A stretch of 64,000 nt of DNA from Allolobophora icterica (lineage: Eukaryota > Annelida > Clitellata > Crassiclitellata > Lumbricidae): contig OY744613.1 in the NCBI GenBank assembly GCA_963556255.1, forward strand, positions 44,522,791 to 44,586,790, written 5' to 3'. A model generated the notes under the pieces. The model worked only from the letters and a program-made list of their open reading frames with translations. It had not been told where the DNA came from and did not search any database. This document shows, in pieces, positions 32,760-51,218 of the stretch (positions are counted from its first letter, which is position 1; each line of letters opens with the position of its first letter). The position numbers and the translations under genes are program-made.

Positions 32760-32905
32760 AACGTTAACGAATTTTTTAATGGTGTCGGTAGACCTATTTT
32801 GTACACTATTCGTGTTCATATTCGGCCGAATAGTTGGTCCAATTATTCGTAGGCCTATTCGGCCTAATAGTGATGATCACCTATTCGGTGCAGCCCTATT
32901 AATAA
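32760..32905. repeat. Likely right end of a hAT-type element
   Basis: attcggccgaatag palindromes and a terminal cggtgcagccct resemble hAT ends of the AGGGCTGCACCG type. The matching left end was not found nearby. Confidence 0.35.
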
Positions 32906-33985
32906 CCTATTAGTATTACCTTCTATCGCGCAATTGCCCAAAGCACAAGACAAACCAATTAAAAATCAGGTCAGAATCCAGAAGATCAGTCGGACAAGAC
33001 AGATCTAGCAGTCAGTGATGGATAAGCAGTTCGAAAAAGGCAAGAACAGAGTGACAAAAGCAACGGAAATACACACTAAAAAAGTTCTGCTGTTAGATCC
33101 AGAAAAGAAAAAGAGATGATGTTGTTTAAAAATAGCGAGTCTGGTGATTATGCGTCATCTTCAGTGCTTCGTCTAAACGGCTAAAGATCAACTTAATTAA
33201 TAAGACCTAGTAAAATAAAACATGCAACATTTGATCAATGCATTAACATTTATTTTATGAGATGAAATTTAACTTAGACGGTTATCATTTGTAATAGTTG
33301 AAGTTATTATGCACGTAAGCCAACAAATTAAATTCAATACAAATGTCTTTTCTATGTAGTTGCATAACATAATACATTTTATCAATGATATAATCAGTTT
33401 TTAAATACACTTCTTATATAATTATATCATAATTATTATACAAGTATATTAATAAAGTCCGTTCTTCAGCAGGATCATGACATGGTTTAATTAGGCATCC
33501 TCTATTCTAATTTTGCTTATCGTGGGCTCAGGCTGATATCTAGCACTGAACAGAATAATGTCACTATTTGTGTAATTATACGTCACATAAAAATGTTGGT
33601 CATTTTTGTACAAAGTATTATGCTATTATTTCACAAATTACACGAATAGATCTATAGGGCCTATACCATACAATAGATCACCATGCAATCAGTTAGACTA
33701 ACGGATTGATTGATTGGTGGATTGATTGACTAATTATACACTCTTCATTTTCAAGTGTCATAATATAGTTCAAATAGACATCTGCCTTACTTAATTTTGC
33801 TTAGATCTTGAATTGCAACCTTAGGAATAATAATTATAAAATATTGTAGATAGTTTAAATAGTGTTGTATGCAAGTATGAAACATGTTGAACAATCTATT
33901 GTTTAACTAGCCTTACGCTATGCCTTGACAAATAAAGTCACAAATTATTGGGTGTATGATATGAATCAATTTTCATAACAATATC
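32906..33985. other. Intergenic; nothing recognised
   Basis: AT-rich single-copy-looking sequence without a credible frame. Confidence 0.4.
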
Positions 33986-33987
33986 TC

Positions 33988-33993
33988 TTTATT
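33988..33993 (-). terminator. Candidate polyadenylation signal of CP2
   Basis: AATAAA on the minus strand, 56 bp downstream of the CP2 stop codon. Confidence 0.55.
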
Positions 33994-34048
33994 AAGGAAA
34001 CTTCAATGGCCGTTCTCAGTAGACTGAAGTGTGGCATCCTTCTCGTCT

Positions 34049-37000
34049 TTAGACGATGGGATATGAAACGGATGAAGCGATTCCACACTGGTTGTTCCTG
34101 TTCCTTGCCATGTAGATGTAGCCGTTTGCTCCCCACTGGGGTCCCCAACTGAATAAATTTATAAACAGAAGCTCACATGAAGTAGACTTTAAAACGGATC
34201 CAAAACCTATCATTATCCTAAATTCAGTGTTTTGGGTTTTGGAAATTCAAAATAACTACACTTAGGTAGATGGAGATAGAGTTGCTACTAGTTTTTAGCC
34301 ACAGGTTCAATTTCAACTCTGCCACCAAAGTAAATATCGAATGCTTATCGATTTGTTTAAAAATTACTCTGAACCAACTCTTACGTATAGGTGTAGTTGA
34401 TTATATCATGCTTATTTGATTTATTGTCACAGTTGCAGTCGTACGTAAAAAAGGTCGAAATACCAACCTAATAATGTTATACCTTACATGTCCCTCAATC
34501 ACCAACCAATACAATTTGTTAGGCCTGTAACTGACGTAAGCTGTAACAATAACGTTAAGTCATGCACTGTATTCGTCACGTTTACAGGACCTTGACCACT
34601 AGTGGCTGTAAAGATTGAAGGTATGAAATAAACGGCTCTCTTTTGTTCCATTTTGGGGCTTAGGGAAATTTCTTCATTGTGAATGAAATACTATCCGAAC
34701 TAAATAACTTTAATAATAATACCAGTTAATAATATTTCACTGAAGGACTGCTGACTACTGACCAAATGCTAAAGAAATGAGTTTAGATAGCTAACAAGCA
34801 AACATATATTGTTATAGAGAATTTGATCTGCGCCTCTCCGATATAACTATTCAGAGGCGCTCCCAGCGAATCCCAGTGAAAGAAAGTCGTTTTTTATGCT
34901 TCTAAAAGGTGTATGCAAAATCCGTTGTTTAAAATGCAGATTTGAAGGAAACTTATTCCAGGTGTATGACCCAACCAATGTACACTGGTTTATATAATAG
35001 AATATATTCATATAAAGCCTCTTAGAAGTTCCCTCTGAATTTCGCCTTATAAGTTGGCCACTTCAAGTGCAAAAACCCATTCCTATTACCTGTTTTTGAC
35101 CATCCAATAATCTTTCCCAGTATATGCATCTGTGCCGTATCCAACAACTAGAACTGCGTGGCTCAGCTTATCCCCGTAGCAGGATGGATCATCGTAAACG
35201 CCTTCAAATTAAAATTACTGGTATCAGCAATTCGGGAGCAACCAAATTAATACACATTTGAGGGCGGTAATTGGATTTCGCAAGTGATATACATTTGGCT
35301 CCCGGATGATCTCAGGAGATGGAACGAAGCTGTGGAATTTCGTGCCGATTGCACATATTTATACACACATACATGCATCCATGCATAAATAGAGACATAA
35401 TACATGCAAACATACATGCACACAGCCATAAACATATAGACCTACACAGGAATGCATGTATAAAAACATGAATACATGCATGCACTGATGCATGCATATG
35501 TACGTATATGAATGCCTCTGATTTCGAGTGGCGCTATATAAATTATCGATTACAATTACAATACATACACACACACTTCACAGCGATGGGACAATAGTAT
35601 TTTGAAAATAGATTTATATTTTAAAAATAGAAACTATTATTTTATTTTTTATTTTCAAAATAGTTAAAAAATACATTCTAAGATACTTTTAAGAATAAGT
35701 TTGTTGTATCAGAGTATATGTATTTTTTTCAATGATTCAGTCTATATTAGGACTACAACTGCGCAAATCTGTTGTAGTCGTGGTTGTACCTAGTCAGAAT
35801 AGGTAAATCAGAATATTATTGACAAAATAATGTGTGAGCATAATTTCTGAGTATCTGAAACAAATGGTTTAACCTAAAGTAATCACACATCATTCTGTTA
35901 AACGTATTTAACAGTGGGGCTATCTCGAAATTTTATAATCAGCTTTTTAAATTGAGGCAATTTCATTTGGTCAGTGTATGCCTACAGTAAAAATTGTGCT
36001 CTCGCTGAGATTTTAAACCAGTTGTACAGTTGGTTTATAACTAACCAAGCATTCCACCATCTTCTATTAAATTTAAAATCACACTCCTAAAACTGGTCGG
36101 AACAGTAATTGTTGCTACTTGTGTGTAAAGACTGTTTTGTTTAAGAACTGTTACTCGGATAAACCGTAATATCTTTCTTTGCTAAATTTACTCTTATTTT
36201 CCATTGCTTTAAATTAGTTTAGTTAGGCGAAGTAGAGCCTACTGCATGTTTAGGAAGTCTACTTGTTCAAACAAGTCATAAGAACCTATGAATCACTGTG
36301 AAGTAAACTAATGCATTGTAAAATGTACACACTAGCGAGTAGAGATAAAAATACAAAATGTTGATTTCTCAGATGTATTTTGAAATACTTTTTCAAAAGT
36401 GTTTTCAAAAAGCTATTCACAAAAGTTTTTCAAAATAGTTTTGAAAAGCATTTTGCAAAAATATTTTTAAAATACTATTCAAAAGTATGTTATTTTGTAT
36501 TTTCAAAATACGTTTGAAGAGTATTTTGACAATCCCTGCACATACTTACATGCATGCATAGGCTACATACATATACATGTATACGCATAAATACATGTGT
36601 ATAAACACATACATTTTGCCCTCATAATGTAATAATTTCTCTGGCTGTCGAAATGAGGAAATAATGCAGTTTAAAATCTCACTGTACATTAAATAGGCCT
36701 ACATTTAATATAAATGCGCAATTTTTACGCAGAACAGTGGAAGCCAACCTGCGACCGCTGAACTTTGGTTTGCACACGGCCTGGAAGCTAGCCCAGAACA
36801 GAGATGGCTGGCTGAACGTTTTGGAAATGCGAACTCTCCGAAAGGGAGGAAGACAAAGATGATGGTGATAACGGCGATATGGAAATCATTAGGTGATTTA
36901 GATTAATAATTGCGTGTTAATGCTTACGACATTTTATCTGAATCATGTCTTAATCCATATAGATCGCTATTGCGTTTAATAAAATTTGGCAACTGTTTGA

Positions 37001-40000
37001 CTAAAATCACAGAACGCAAGGAGAGTAGGCCTACATATAAAAAAGGATGAACAGTGTGGGAAAGTGAAAAGAAGTAAGAGCAAGACTTTCACTTAAGTGC
37101 TAACCTCCTTTGTATTCATGGAAGGATTTAGGGTTCGCATTGATGAGCACAGACATTGGACCGACAGTGGCAACGAGTAATTGAAGTTGCGACTCCGTCA
37201 TGGGATTGTATACGTTGTAAGATCTGCACGTTGCTCTACTCGCATATGCATTGTATCGGCAAGCGTATTTCTGTGATCGAACATCGCAACAAAATGCACT
37301 CCAGTTAGAGTTTAACCCTTATAGGGTCACCGGGGGGTAAAAAAAATACCCCCATATCGGTTTTTCACGGAAATTTTAATCCCTGAAAATAGTTGAAGAA
37401 ATCGCTTCTATGACTTTTCCTAAACATGTTATCTCCACAGAATGCATCCAGTTTCATTAGTTAGTCATGCACCCAAATCAGCTATAAAGTACGAAAATGC
37501 ACCACGTCGTAGCTATTAATTTTTACTCAGGAATTTATAAACATAACATTATGCATGCTTTACACAGGTTCCGGTCCGCTATTCCGGGGGTCTGCTATTC
37601 CGGGCCCACTATTGCGGGGTCCATACATACATACATACATACATACATACATACATACATACATACATACATACATACATACATACATACATACATACAT
37701 ACATACATACATACATACATACATACATACATACATACATACATACATACATACATACATACATACATACATACATACATACATACGTACATACATGTAA
37801 ATACATACATACACACGTTTATACATACATACATATATACCAACATACATACATACACGTTAGTAGGCCTACGTACGTACATACATATATACACACATAC
37901 ATACATACATACATGTAAATACATACATACATACACACGTACATATATACATACATAGATACATGTACGTAAATACACATATACATACACACATACATAC
38001 ATACATGCGTACATACATAAACAAGTACATGCATACATACATAAAGATATACATGTATGTACATACACACATATATGTACATATATGCATACATACATCC
38101 ATACATACATACATGCATGTATGCACATACATACATACATACATACATACACACGTACATATATACATACATAGATACATGTACGTACATACACATATAC
38201 ATACACACATACATACATACATGCGTACATACATAAACCGGTACATATATACATACATACTACATACATACATACATGTACGTACATACATACATACATA
38301 CATACATACATACATACATACATACATACAAACATGTATACATACAGACCTGTATGCACACGTAGATACATACAACATACATACATAAAACATACATGCG
38401 TTTTGATAAAAATTATTGTTGACGTCAATTTGTCTTGAACCCCCCATGCATTCAAGCATATATGCATGCATGCATGTATGCATGAATGTATGTATGTATG
38501 TAGGCATGTACATACATGACATTGTATGTATTACATACATAAGCACGTACACACAAACATACATATCAAAGACAAAGTGTGTATATATATACATGTACCT
38601 ATTTGTATGTATGTGTGTATGTATGTATGCACATACATGTATTTATGTAGTTGTGTAGGTATGCATGTACATGCATGTATGTATATATATGCATGTATTT
38701 ATGCATTTATAATTGATACTGTGGTTTTATACTTGAAAATCGGAGTTTATCATAGGAATCATGCGAATCACAGTTGGGGTATTTTTTTACACCCCGGTGA
38801 CCAAAATCGGTTGAGAAATATCGTGACCCTATAAGGGTTAATGTACACAAGAAGACAGCGAAAGCTTTGATAAGAAACGAAGATAAAAAGACACAGAAAA
38901 CGAACTTAATCTATAGGCCCTATCTCCACTGACAATGAATGTTCTGCGCTCTGGGAAAAAAATAAATCGAGGTTGTTCTTTTCTAAGGCCAGGGCCTACT
39001 ACGTAGGGGGAGAAAGAAGCAGACTGCTTCCAATTTGTGCCAGAGGGAAAAGTTCCCCCCTAATGAAATGGATGTTGCTGTTCGATTGACGATTGTAGGA
39101 CATTATCCCGTGGACATAATCCCCCGGACATTATCCCCCCTGGACAGAACCCCCGGAATAGGACATAATCCCCCAGGTTAGGATATAATCACCTATATTT
39201 CGACATATATATCATGACACGTGGTGAGGGCGAAAAGGACTAAGCCATTGCTAATCACCTCAACCTCAACCGGAATATATTTTCAGTTTGTTTAATAAGA
39301 AGAATATATTTGCAGTTTGTTTATTCCTGGCATTAACAAGCCGTAAGTTGAGAACTAGGCGACATTAACAAGTCTTAGGCCTAGCTAACTTTGTACCAAA
39401 GTGACAGAATGAGACTGACAAGTCTTAATTTTACACCTGAATGATACTAACAAGTCTTTAGTCTATACATTTACGACATTAACAACCTGATACTAGGAAA
39501 AACAAGGAAATTAAGGTTTATCAATTAAATGTAGAAATAGGATAACTGCAAAGAGAGGGGGTTTTGCCTGGAGGATTATGTCCTACCGAAAATGGGGGGG
39601 GGGATTTCGTCCGGGGGAAATAATGTCCGGGGGGATAATGTCCATACACCTCGATTGACAGTACCGAGTCAACTGTCGACTATTAACACTGTACGGTATG
39701 TTTTGAGTTATTAGTGAAACGTTTGGTTAGTGAATAAATTAGTGCAGTGAAAATGGGATTATCAGGTCTTGAAATATTCTTGCAAAATAACTGTCGGCTG
39801 GATAACACTGTAACAGGCTTACCGTGGCATTACACCAGAAATATGCATTCATAATGCAATCTTTAAAATCACATATATTTGGGATATTTGCTGAACAGTG
39901 TTCCATATTTTGGAATTTTTTTCCATATTTATTACAGCCTGTCCCATAATATTTTAAAATGCGCTAAAACTCACCTATGGCAACATAGAAATCCAAACTT

Positions 40001-43000
40001 TTTCCGGGGGAGGACCCCCGGACTCCCCCACTTCAAGGGGAAGGGAGGGAAGGGAATGGTAGAGGATGGGGAAGAGAGAGGGGGTATAAGGGGTGGGGAA
40101 GGAAGAGGATGGGGAAAGGGAGGGGAAGGGAAGGGAATAAGGGGTAGAGGAAAAGGAGGGTAACAGGGGATAACGTGAGGGAAGTGGAGGGGTTTAAGGG
40201 AGGATGGGTGGGAATGGAGGGGAGGAAGGGAAGGGGAGGGGAGGTAGGGAAAGGAGTTTACCGTAGGGGGTTGCTTCCAGCTTACAGGGGGGAGAATAGT
40301 AGGTCCTGTCTAAGGCCATTGTCATATCACTTGAACATACGCTATATAAATCACGGAGGTCAAACTTCGTAATAGCAGAAGTTGTTCAGTAGAGCATCGT
40401 TTCTCCACTGATGTGCACCAGGGTTGGTGTTGAGAACGCTACTTGTGCAGTTCTGACTTTACAGTCAACCTCAATTAAATCTGTAGTTTTTTTTACATGT
40501 ATTCAGCATCATGCTGGAGGGACTACACTATAGACCCATGCAAAATTCTGTTTAAAATCATCATTCTTGCGTAATTGACCTCTCACGTCATCATGAGGAG
40601 CTATAATGTCTGAGTCTCGATCACAGCAAGTTATAAGATCCATAATCTATGCTGTGCGCGGTGACCCTGTTGGCGCACTCTACGAATTTCTCCGCCCAGC
40701 ATATAAGCCAGGGGTGGGCAACATACGGCCCGCGGGCCGGATCCGGCCCCCGGGGACTTTTCAACCGGCCCTTGACATGTCTTTAATATTAGCAATGTAT
40801 CTGGCACTTTATCCGGCCCTACATGAATGTCTGGATCTCTGTACGTAGGCCGAGATTAAAACATCTGTTTCTTATTTATTAATATTCCAGCCTCTAGTCT
40901 ATTCAACTAGTTCACTACTCATTCATCAATGTAATTACTTTCTGCATGAAACAATACCACAGAGTGGGTAGGTTCGAAACTTTGGAAGCCATCTTCACTT
41001 AGATTTCATGCCCTGAAAATGGTTGCACTGTTTCCAAGCACCTATATTTGTGAACAGTTCTTCTCAAAGATGAAACTAGCAATGCAGAAGCAGATGCAGG
41101 TTCAAATGACAATTTGTCCAATGAAATTTAAATTGCCACCTCGAACATTAAAGCAACCATACTGGATAAATTGTGTCGTGAGAAGAAGTGTCAGATTTTA
41201 CATTAATCATTAAATATAGCACACCAAGCAATGGATACATTGTACACTAACAGTTTTATGTATTTTTTAACTGAAGAAACTTTTAACATATTTAGTATTT
41301 TATTGTAGTGTAGAACTGTAGGTAATTAGGATAATTATGTTTTCATCATAAAAATTATCTTCATTTAGTTTAACATAACTTTAACCGTAACGGTTATAGC
41401 GCAATAGTTAGTTTGAATAAAATTAACATTGTCTTGTTTTCTTGGGCAATTGAATCTGCAAAAACTAGCCCGCGATTGGCATGCGGCCCCTGAGCTGCCC
41501 TTACAATCGTAGGTCGGCCCTCAGTTAAAAGAAGTTGCCCATGCCTGATATAAGCCATACTGTCATAGGCAAGTCTTCATGGAATAGATTGCCTAGCAGC
41601 CTACAACATGAGTAACTTGGTCTACTTTGGTCCTTTTCACCAGTAGCTTGTTTTTCGTGTTGTGTTGCCAATTCTGAAGCGCCTAGAAGATGTTTATCAC
41701 GAAGTTGCTCAGTATACATTTTGCGATTAAAATGTAATTGCAAAAATGCGTACATAGATGTAAAATTTAATACTAACTGGGCCATAATACGGAAGGTATG
41801 ATGCATAGTTGATTCCTCCGGCTCTGGCAATGTAGTCGTACACCCCACTTGGCCAACCTCCGGTTGTACCATACGGCCCGCAGTCAACTATTTGCTGTTC
41901 GCTGAGCGGCACTATTATGTTTGTTCTGCGAGCCCATTGTCCCTCAAGAGCACCAACCTAACACCAAATAGCAGTTTAGCCGTCAAAATTTAATTCATTA
42001 CAATTACTGAAAATAATTTCTGGCCCATAACTCGCTGGTCATGACCAGACATGTAAGAGCTAATGGATTTATTTTTAACGTGCTTGAACTGCAGGCCTTA
42101 TCCAATGAGCTGTTCGCTCAAGGTTGCCGAGAGCAATATAAGTAACGAGAATGGGGAAGTTGTTCGCGCAGACGTATCTCTGGTGCCAAATAATAGAGCA
42201 CGGTGCTGATTTATGCCTGGGACGGGCTGACACCGTGTCCAGAACCTTGGGATTTGTCCATTACCAGTTCAGTTTCAGAGTATAATAGATCACCAGTGCT
42301 TGCAGTTTTTCAATTTTTAAAGTCCATAGTTCGTCAGTCATGAAACATTTATCTGGTCTATAACTATACGTACATACTGCAAACTCTGAGTTCCACGTGG
42401 CAGGTTGCGCAACAAAAGTGCAATTAAGCGAGTTTCATTTTAAGTGCTTCAGTGATAAAGGAGTTTGCGTCTATTGGTAGGCTTAATTATTTTTGCAAGT
42501 GTTCATCTACGTTTAAAAAAACGAATTGTCATTAAAATCACAACTTATCACTTTCCGTACAATTTTGATTTATTTTTCAACTGCAATATAATTGCTACAA
42601 TTGGTCCTACAGCATTGTTGGAGTTTTGCCTACTGACCTTCGGAAATTAGGCTACAAAGCACACAGTCTATGCCATAGACCCAGGGCCGTATTAACCTGG
42701 GTGGAGGCCCCAGTGCACCGCCGTGGTGGAGGCCCATAGGACCATGAACGTCCGGAGGAGGTAAAGGGGCATTTTCCCCTGGATTTTGAAAATATTTAAA
42801 AAATAAAATCTTGAATTTTATGATTATTCCAACAGTCCCAACACGATTTTCAATGCTAAAAAACACAATTATAAGTCAGCTATTCTATGCCAAAAACGTC
42901 ATTTTATCCCCTACAAAAATTTTGCCCCCCAGAAATTTTGCCCCCTAGAAACTTGTGCTCCTCTGGAAAAATTCCTGCGGACGCCCAATACAAATACGCA

Positions 43001-43873
43001 GTAAGATTACATTGAAACATGACAGTAGTTATCAAGATTAAACACGCGTTTTGGTAGCCATGCCATTGAATCTAGAACTAGTAAGCTTAGTATGCCAGAG
43101 TTAAAGAACAGAATTTAGAATTTTATGTATCGGCTGATAGGCCTACTCCAGAAACAAGTTCAGGGATCATTTCCTAATGTGGAGATAGCATTCCGCATGT
43201 ATCTGGTGACTGGTGCTTATGGTCAGTAACTCCAGTGCGGAACGCTCATTCTCAAAAATGAATCTAATAAAGAACAGACTTCGCACATCGATGGGGAATG
43301 AGCGGTTGTCCCATCTGGCTCTGATGAGCATAGAAGCTGACATTTGGCGTGAGATCAACTTTGAGGATCTGGTGACCGAATTTGCGAAGAAGAAAACACG
43401 CAAAGTTTCGCTAATTTGACATTACTTCATGCCCGAGACAAACCATCTTCTGTCCTTTAAACTCTTTCTTTATTTTAGATATTTGTGTTAAATTGTATCT
43501 GTGCACAATGCACATTTCTGAAATATTTTATAATCAGTTATGAATCACATGTCAAAAAATTTCTTGCACCTTTGTGGTGGGGCCCCTATGTGGTGGGGGC
43601 CCCTGTGCACTGGCACATAGTGCACATGCCTAAATCCGGGCCTGCATAGACCCGCTCAATCAAGCTTTAGATTTCCTCAGTTCTCACACAATTACTTATG
43701 CATTCATCAATTGATGAATGGATGAATGAATAGAAGATTGCAAGAAGAGATAGAAAATAGGTACACAGTATTTATAAAAACGGATTGCCGAAAAACCTTA
43801 TCCTCTAACAAGTCCTAAAAAGGTATAAGTAATTACTCACAGCACTGAAGGCATAGCAGGTTCCAAACTGTCC
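34049..43873 (-). CDS. CP2: cathepsin-L-like cysteine protease, exons 4-8 (5' exons not found)
   Basis: Minus-strand exons in transcript order: 43841-43873 (33 nt), 41778-41957, 37105-37270, 35090-35201, 34049-34148. All have GT/AG borders and phases equal to CP1; lengths 180, 166, 112 and 100 nt match CP1's 186, 166, 109 and 100. The mature domain is recognisable: [11 protein letters not shown] active-site loop with Cys in the nucleophile position, [30 protein letters not shown] with the catalytic His, and VKN|SWG with the catalytic Asn. The loop is unusual: the disulphide Cys three residues before the nucleophile is Phe, and the following Trp is Tyr. I found no signal-peptide, prodomain or exon-3 sequence on the minus strand up to the neighbouring LINE at 46055. 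CP2 is therefore 5'-truncated, or its first exons lie elsewhere. Three DNA transposons sit in its introns. Confidence 0.82.
34825..34890. repeat. L2 3' hairpin remnant
   Basis: tctgcgcctctccgatataactattcagaggcgctccc: the paired gcgcctct/agaggcgc words of the L2 3' end, in CP2's intron 7-8. Confidence 0.55.
35340..36620. repeat. Degenerate TACA tracts and AT-rich intron
   Basis: Two patches of decayed TACA/ATGC microsatellite (35345-35510, 36540-36615) flank AT-rich DNA that contains many AAAATA/TATTTT runs (35600-35700, 36350-36530). It lies in the CP2 intron between exons 6 and 7. No exon was recognised here. Confidence 0.6.
37312..38841. mobile_element. piggyBac-like non-autonomous element with (TACA)n core
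   Basis: TTAACCCTTATAGGGTCAC at the left and gtgaccctataagggTTAA at the right, with TTAA at both borders. Subterminal blocks (gggggtaaaaaa, aaaccgatatggg-like) match the element at 2622-5966. The core is an expanded TACA microsatellite (37620-38340), a fragment shared with 48777-48838 (gataaaaattattgttgacg) and further TATG repeats. It lies 42 bp upstream of CP2 exon 6 in the intron. Confidence 0.85.
39105..39652. mobile_element. Iterated-word element (GGACATAATCCCCC family)
   Basis: The left end holds repeated ggacataatccccc / ggacattatcccccc words (39110-39190). The right end holds their inversions (gattatgtcct, ataatgtccggggggataatgtcc, 39574-39645). The interior has short spaced repeats of gacattaacaagtctta (39362-39480). 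It lies in a CP2 intron. Confidence 0.6.
39990..40265. repeat. G-rich purine tract
   Basis: About 230 bp dominated by GGGGAAGGGA-type runs after a gggggaggacccccggactccccc block. It could form G-quadruplexes on the plus strand. The frames over it are low complexity. Confidence 0.7.
40709..41547 (+). mobile_element. hAT element with perfect 8-bp target duplication
   Basis: Left end CAGGGGTGGGCAACATACGG, right end ...gaagttgcccatgcctg. Identical flanks ATATAAGC at 40701-40708 and 41548-41555. Inside, the frame at 41019-41213 has [13 protein letters not shown], the hAT C-terminal dimerisation motif of GTF2IRD2/EPM2AIP1-like transposases, then decays. Only about 0.84 kb remains, so it is non-autonomous. 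Confidence 0.9.
42682..43644 (+). mobile_element. hAT element with perfect 8-bp target duplication
   Basis: Left end CAGGGCCGTATTAACC, right end ...taaatccgggcctg. Identical flanks CATAGACC at 42674-42681 and 43645-43652. The frame at 43213-43419 carries [20 protein letters not shown] and LALMSIE, the C-terminal dimerisation region of another hAT transposase subfamily. Most of the transposase is missing. It lies in the CP2 intron between exons 4 and 5. Confidence 0.9.
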
Positions 43874-44138
43874 CTGAAAAAAAATCACAATTCGCTTTTT
43901 ATTCATAGTTAGAGTTTCCACAAGCAACAGCAATAAAGCAGATAGCCCGTTTGCGAAGATTTTAAAGCCGAATTTTGAAAGGAATTCTCTCTCCATTAGG
44001 TCTGAAATTCACGTACCGGTATGCTCAAATTTCAGTGGTTGACCAATATCTATGGAGTGGTTCCTTTTTCGGAAAATAAATCGATCAGGAACCTGTAGCT
44101 GGTTCAGCATATACTGTGCTGCCCGGTATTACTAGTAC

Positions 44139-44462
<324 letters not shown>

Positions 44463-46055
44463 CCCTGAGGTACTTCATTCCCTCAGGAACTTAGAAATTA
44501 TTAGTGTAATTATTCTGGAACGGCTACCCCTCTTCAGTATCGGACACAGCCTTGCCAAAGGAGCCGCTGAATGCCACGGCATTAAAGCGTTGTATTGTTA
44601 CAGAGAGTCGTTGAAACAGAAAGCTGGTCTCTCTGGGTTCGCCTGTAGCTTCGGTGAGGTGACGGCCTAAGTCCGAAATAAAATCAAGGCCCTTGTTGTT
44701 AAATGGGCCTAACGTTTCGATAGCAAGCGGGATGAAGACATGCGACTTGATGAGGGCGTTGTATTTCTGGTTTTTCCTATCCTCAGCCATCTCGGCCGCT
44801 GCTCCTGCTCGAGAGGCTGTTGCGGGGAGATATGATGGCGCTAGCGTATCCACCACTGTGGCGTCCCACACTAGACTCCTGCCGGTTCTCCAGGGTATGA
44901 GGGTTATGCCATCCGGTCTCTTACCATCTGATCGGCTCAAGCCCTGTGGCTCCTTAACCGCTGGGAAACCGGCTTTTGACAGGGCGCGGCATATCAGGTC
45001 GTTGATAACACCGTGTCTAGCTACACGCCCAAAGCCTAGTGCGCAAGACAGGCCGTGTGTGCCTCTGGCGGTGACAAGTGTGCCGCAGGCGCAAGTGTGT
45101 GGTTCGCATATGTTGGCTCCTAGCCGCAAACCAACAGCCACCCTAATCGCCTCATCGCTCAATCTCAGACCGCAGGAAGTGATCGGCATAGAGTAGAGCC
45201 AGTCGCTGGCGTGTTGGGCAGACACAGCTCTCCAGCGAGCTTGGTCGTATTTCTCCATGAGTGGATGGACCAATTCCGAGGCGATCCGTTCCAGGAGGGG
45301 TCTGTCCCATTTAGATTGCGTGTGAGATGGGACGTCATTTGTCATTGTAATCCCCAGATCCGCCTGCCATTGCGCCGATAGTGTAGCGAAATGCGGGTCT
45401 GGGTGTTTTGCGAACTCCCCGAGGATGTTGGACTGCAGAGCGAGGGTGCCCGCGGCTGATGCCAAAAAGGCGGGAAGCGCCAGCGACGACACCCTGCGTA
45501 TTCCGAGTCCGCCCAGTCCAATCGGGAGTGTGGCCTGAAGCCACTGAGAGTCAGACATGCTGATGTTTAAAATGTCCTCCAGACCTTTCCGTAGTATTTG
45601 ATCGTAATCGGCCAAAGCGGGATGGTTCGCGCAAGGAGCGCATCGCAAGCTGTATATTAATTTTGGGGCGCCCAAAGAGCTTCTGAGGATGAGCAGAGCG
45701 TCTTGGCGCGTAACAAGACTCAGTCTGTTCATTGCTCTTTCCAGATCCTCCACTCTGGTTGCGAGAGCGCTTTGGAGGGCAGACCCGGTGGAGAGCGGTG
45801 CTCCCAGGAGGCAGGCCTCGTCCGGATCTTTGCGTGCGAATTGTATGAAAGCGTTGTGTGTAATTTGTTGGTGATCTCTGGCTATCAGTTCGTACTTCTC
45901 CCTGTTGAAGACGAGACCTAAGTCTGCGCAATCGGACTCCAGTGATGTTATGTCTGCTGCCACCTTAGACATCGGTCCCCCCAGAGAAATGTCATCGAGG
46001 TAGCCAAAGGCCAGAGGCGAAGTTAGCTTGAGGAGGACTGGTTGAAGCGGGAGGC
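44463..46055 (-). mobile_element. REL-type LINE, reverse transcriptase to C-terminus
   Basis: The minus-strand frame is open from the microsatellite border near 46052 to the stop at 44524, about 500 codons. It begins within the reverse transcriptase: FGYLDD (45995-46012 region) is the catalytic Y/F-x-DD motif. Further on come a CACGTLVTARGTHGLSC zinc-knuckle-like block, RH..INDLICRAL, GKRPDGITLIPW and VWDATVVDT. These fit a restriction-like endonuclease of R2/R4-type LINEs, and the frame ends in LFQRLSVTIQRFN. Upstream RT motifs are missing (5' truncation). The uninterrupted frame suggests a recent insertion. It sits between the head-to-head CP2 and CP3 genes. Clade assignment is by motif order only. 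Confidence 0.8.
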
Positions 46056-46433
<378 letters not shown>

Positions 46434-46445
46434 TATTGCTCACAG

Positions 46446-51218
<4,773 letters not shown>

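Noticed and set aside
37595..38594. Frames of up to 290 codons over the TACA repeats
   Set aside because: Low-complexity repeat translations inside a non-autonomous transposon.
44693..45196. 167-codon plus-strand frame
   Set aside because: Antisense of the REL-type LINE ORF on the minus strand.
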